Part shown: one piece after another, positions 5,457-5,693 of the stretch
Position numbering within the stretch: position 1 is the first letter of the stretch
Layout: each line of letters starts with the position of its first letter
Assembly: GCA_028707745.1 (NCBI GenBank)
Contig: JAQWAJ010000142.1
Span: 1 to 5,693 of the forward strand
DNA length: 5,693 nucleotides
Direction of reading: 5' to 3'
DNA from: Bacteroidales bacterium
GTDB lineage: Bacteria > Bacteroidota > Bacteroidia > Bacteroidales > UBA12481
Made by a program: the position numbers and the translations under genes
Notes under the pieces: model-generated
Told to the model about the DNA's origin: nothing
Databases searched by the model: none
What the model saw: the letters and a program-made list of their open reading frames with translations, nothing else

Positions 5457-5693
5457 TTAGTTTCGGAGGCACCTTACTGAGTAACCAAAGACTTTCCACT
5501 CCTCATGTGGATGCAGAACATCGTCCATCGAGTAGAGATACCGTGACCAGCCTTTGTTGGCCGGAGTTGCGGTTGTTGCTGCCCAGAAATAGGCAAAATC
5601 ACCAATCCCTGCATGATAGGGCCGTTTACTATCATCCCGCCCGAAATAACCGGCCGGCAGGGCATTAAAACCACTATCGCCCCGAACTACAGC
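5457..5693 (-). CDS. C-terminal end of another FISUMP-domain protein (5' part beyond window)
   Basis: Open reading frame from the right edge to the TAA at 5459-5457, 78 visible residues. It carries the C-terminal half of a FISUMP domain: DSGFNALPAGYFGRDD (6-21), GDFAYFWAAT (31-40) and the terminal GYSVRCLRN (70-78). These correspond to FNALPAG, YFWTS and SIRCVKK of the lipoprotein at the left. Outside these motifs the two differ clearly, so this is a more distant family member, not part of the tandem pair. It is convergent with cysK, 87 bp apart. The N-terminal domains, any signal peptide and the function cannot be seen. Confidence 0.85.
   Translation of the reverse strand, partial: AVVRGDSGFNALPAGYFGRDDSKRPYHAGIGDFAYFWAATTATPANKGWSRYLYSMDDVLHPHEEWKVFGYSVRCLRN

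Noticed and set aside
5164..5499. Minus-strand ORF containing HPRESGGP
   Set aside because: It is antisense to cysK and runs through the palindrome; this peptide is a typical spurious translation of such repeats.
5474..5674. 66-codon minus-strand ORF at the right edge
   Set aside because: It is in another frame of the FISUMP gene fragment, whose frame shows the family motifs.

Overview
The window looks like a piece of a Bacteroidota chromosome. Three things point there: lipoproteins with FISUMP (Fibrobacter succinogenes major paralogous) domains, perfect or near-perfect matches to the Bacteroidota -7 promoter element TAnnTTTG, and the absence of convincing Shine-Dalgarno sequences before the genes. 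No mobile-element genes, tRNA, rRNA or CRISPR array were seen. Genus cannot be told from this sequence.

Left part (1-2218, minus strand): two tandem paralogous lipoprotein genes. The upstream one (761-2218, 485 aa) is complete: lipoprotein signal peptide, Ig/PKD-like domain, two carboxypeptidase-regulatory-like beta-sandwich repeats and a C-terminal FISUMP domain. The downstream one starts at 733 and runs off the left edge. It aligns without gaps over its 244 visible residues (192 identical, about 79%), and the copied block includes about 36 bp of leader and promoter DNA.

Middle (2219-2564): a 346-bp divergent intergenic region rich in structure. It holds a perfect -7 element for the leftward lipoprotein genes, a leftward terminator-like hairpin, a weaker rightward promoter candidate, and a 41-codon upstream ORF whose last 19 residues are packed with Cys, Met and Arg. 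It also holds several hairpins. The upstream ORF precedes sulfur amino acid genes and is the best candidate here for an undescribed regulatory system.

Right part (2565-5369, plus strand): a tight apparent operon of three genes. They encode a cystathionine gamma-synthase/lyase family PLP enzyme, an orphan NarL/LuxR-type response regulator (4-bp gap) and cysteine synthase A (26-bp gap). The two enzymes interconvert or make cysteine and homocysteine precursors. The regulator between them has no visible partner kinase and may control this or another sulfur-related pathway; that link is inference.

Right edge: after an 87-bp convergent gap with a GC-rich palindrome, the C-terminal 78 residues of another FISUMP protein (minus strand, 5457-5693) enter the window. 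The sulfur operon is therefore flanked on both sides by FISUMP genes in the opposite orientation.
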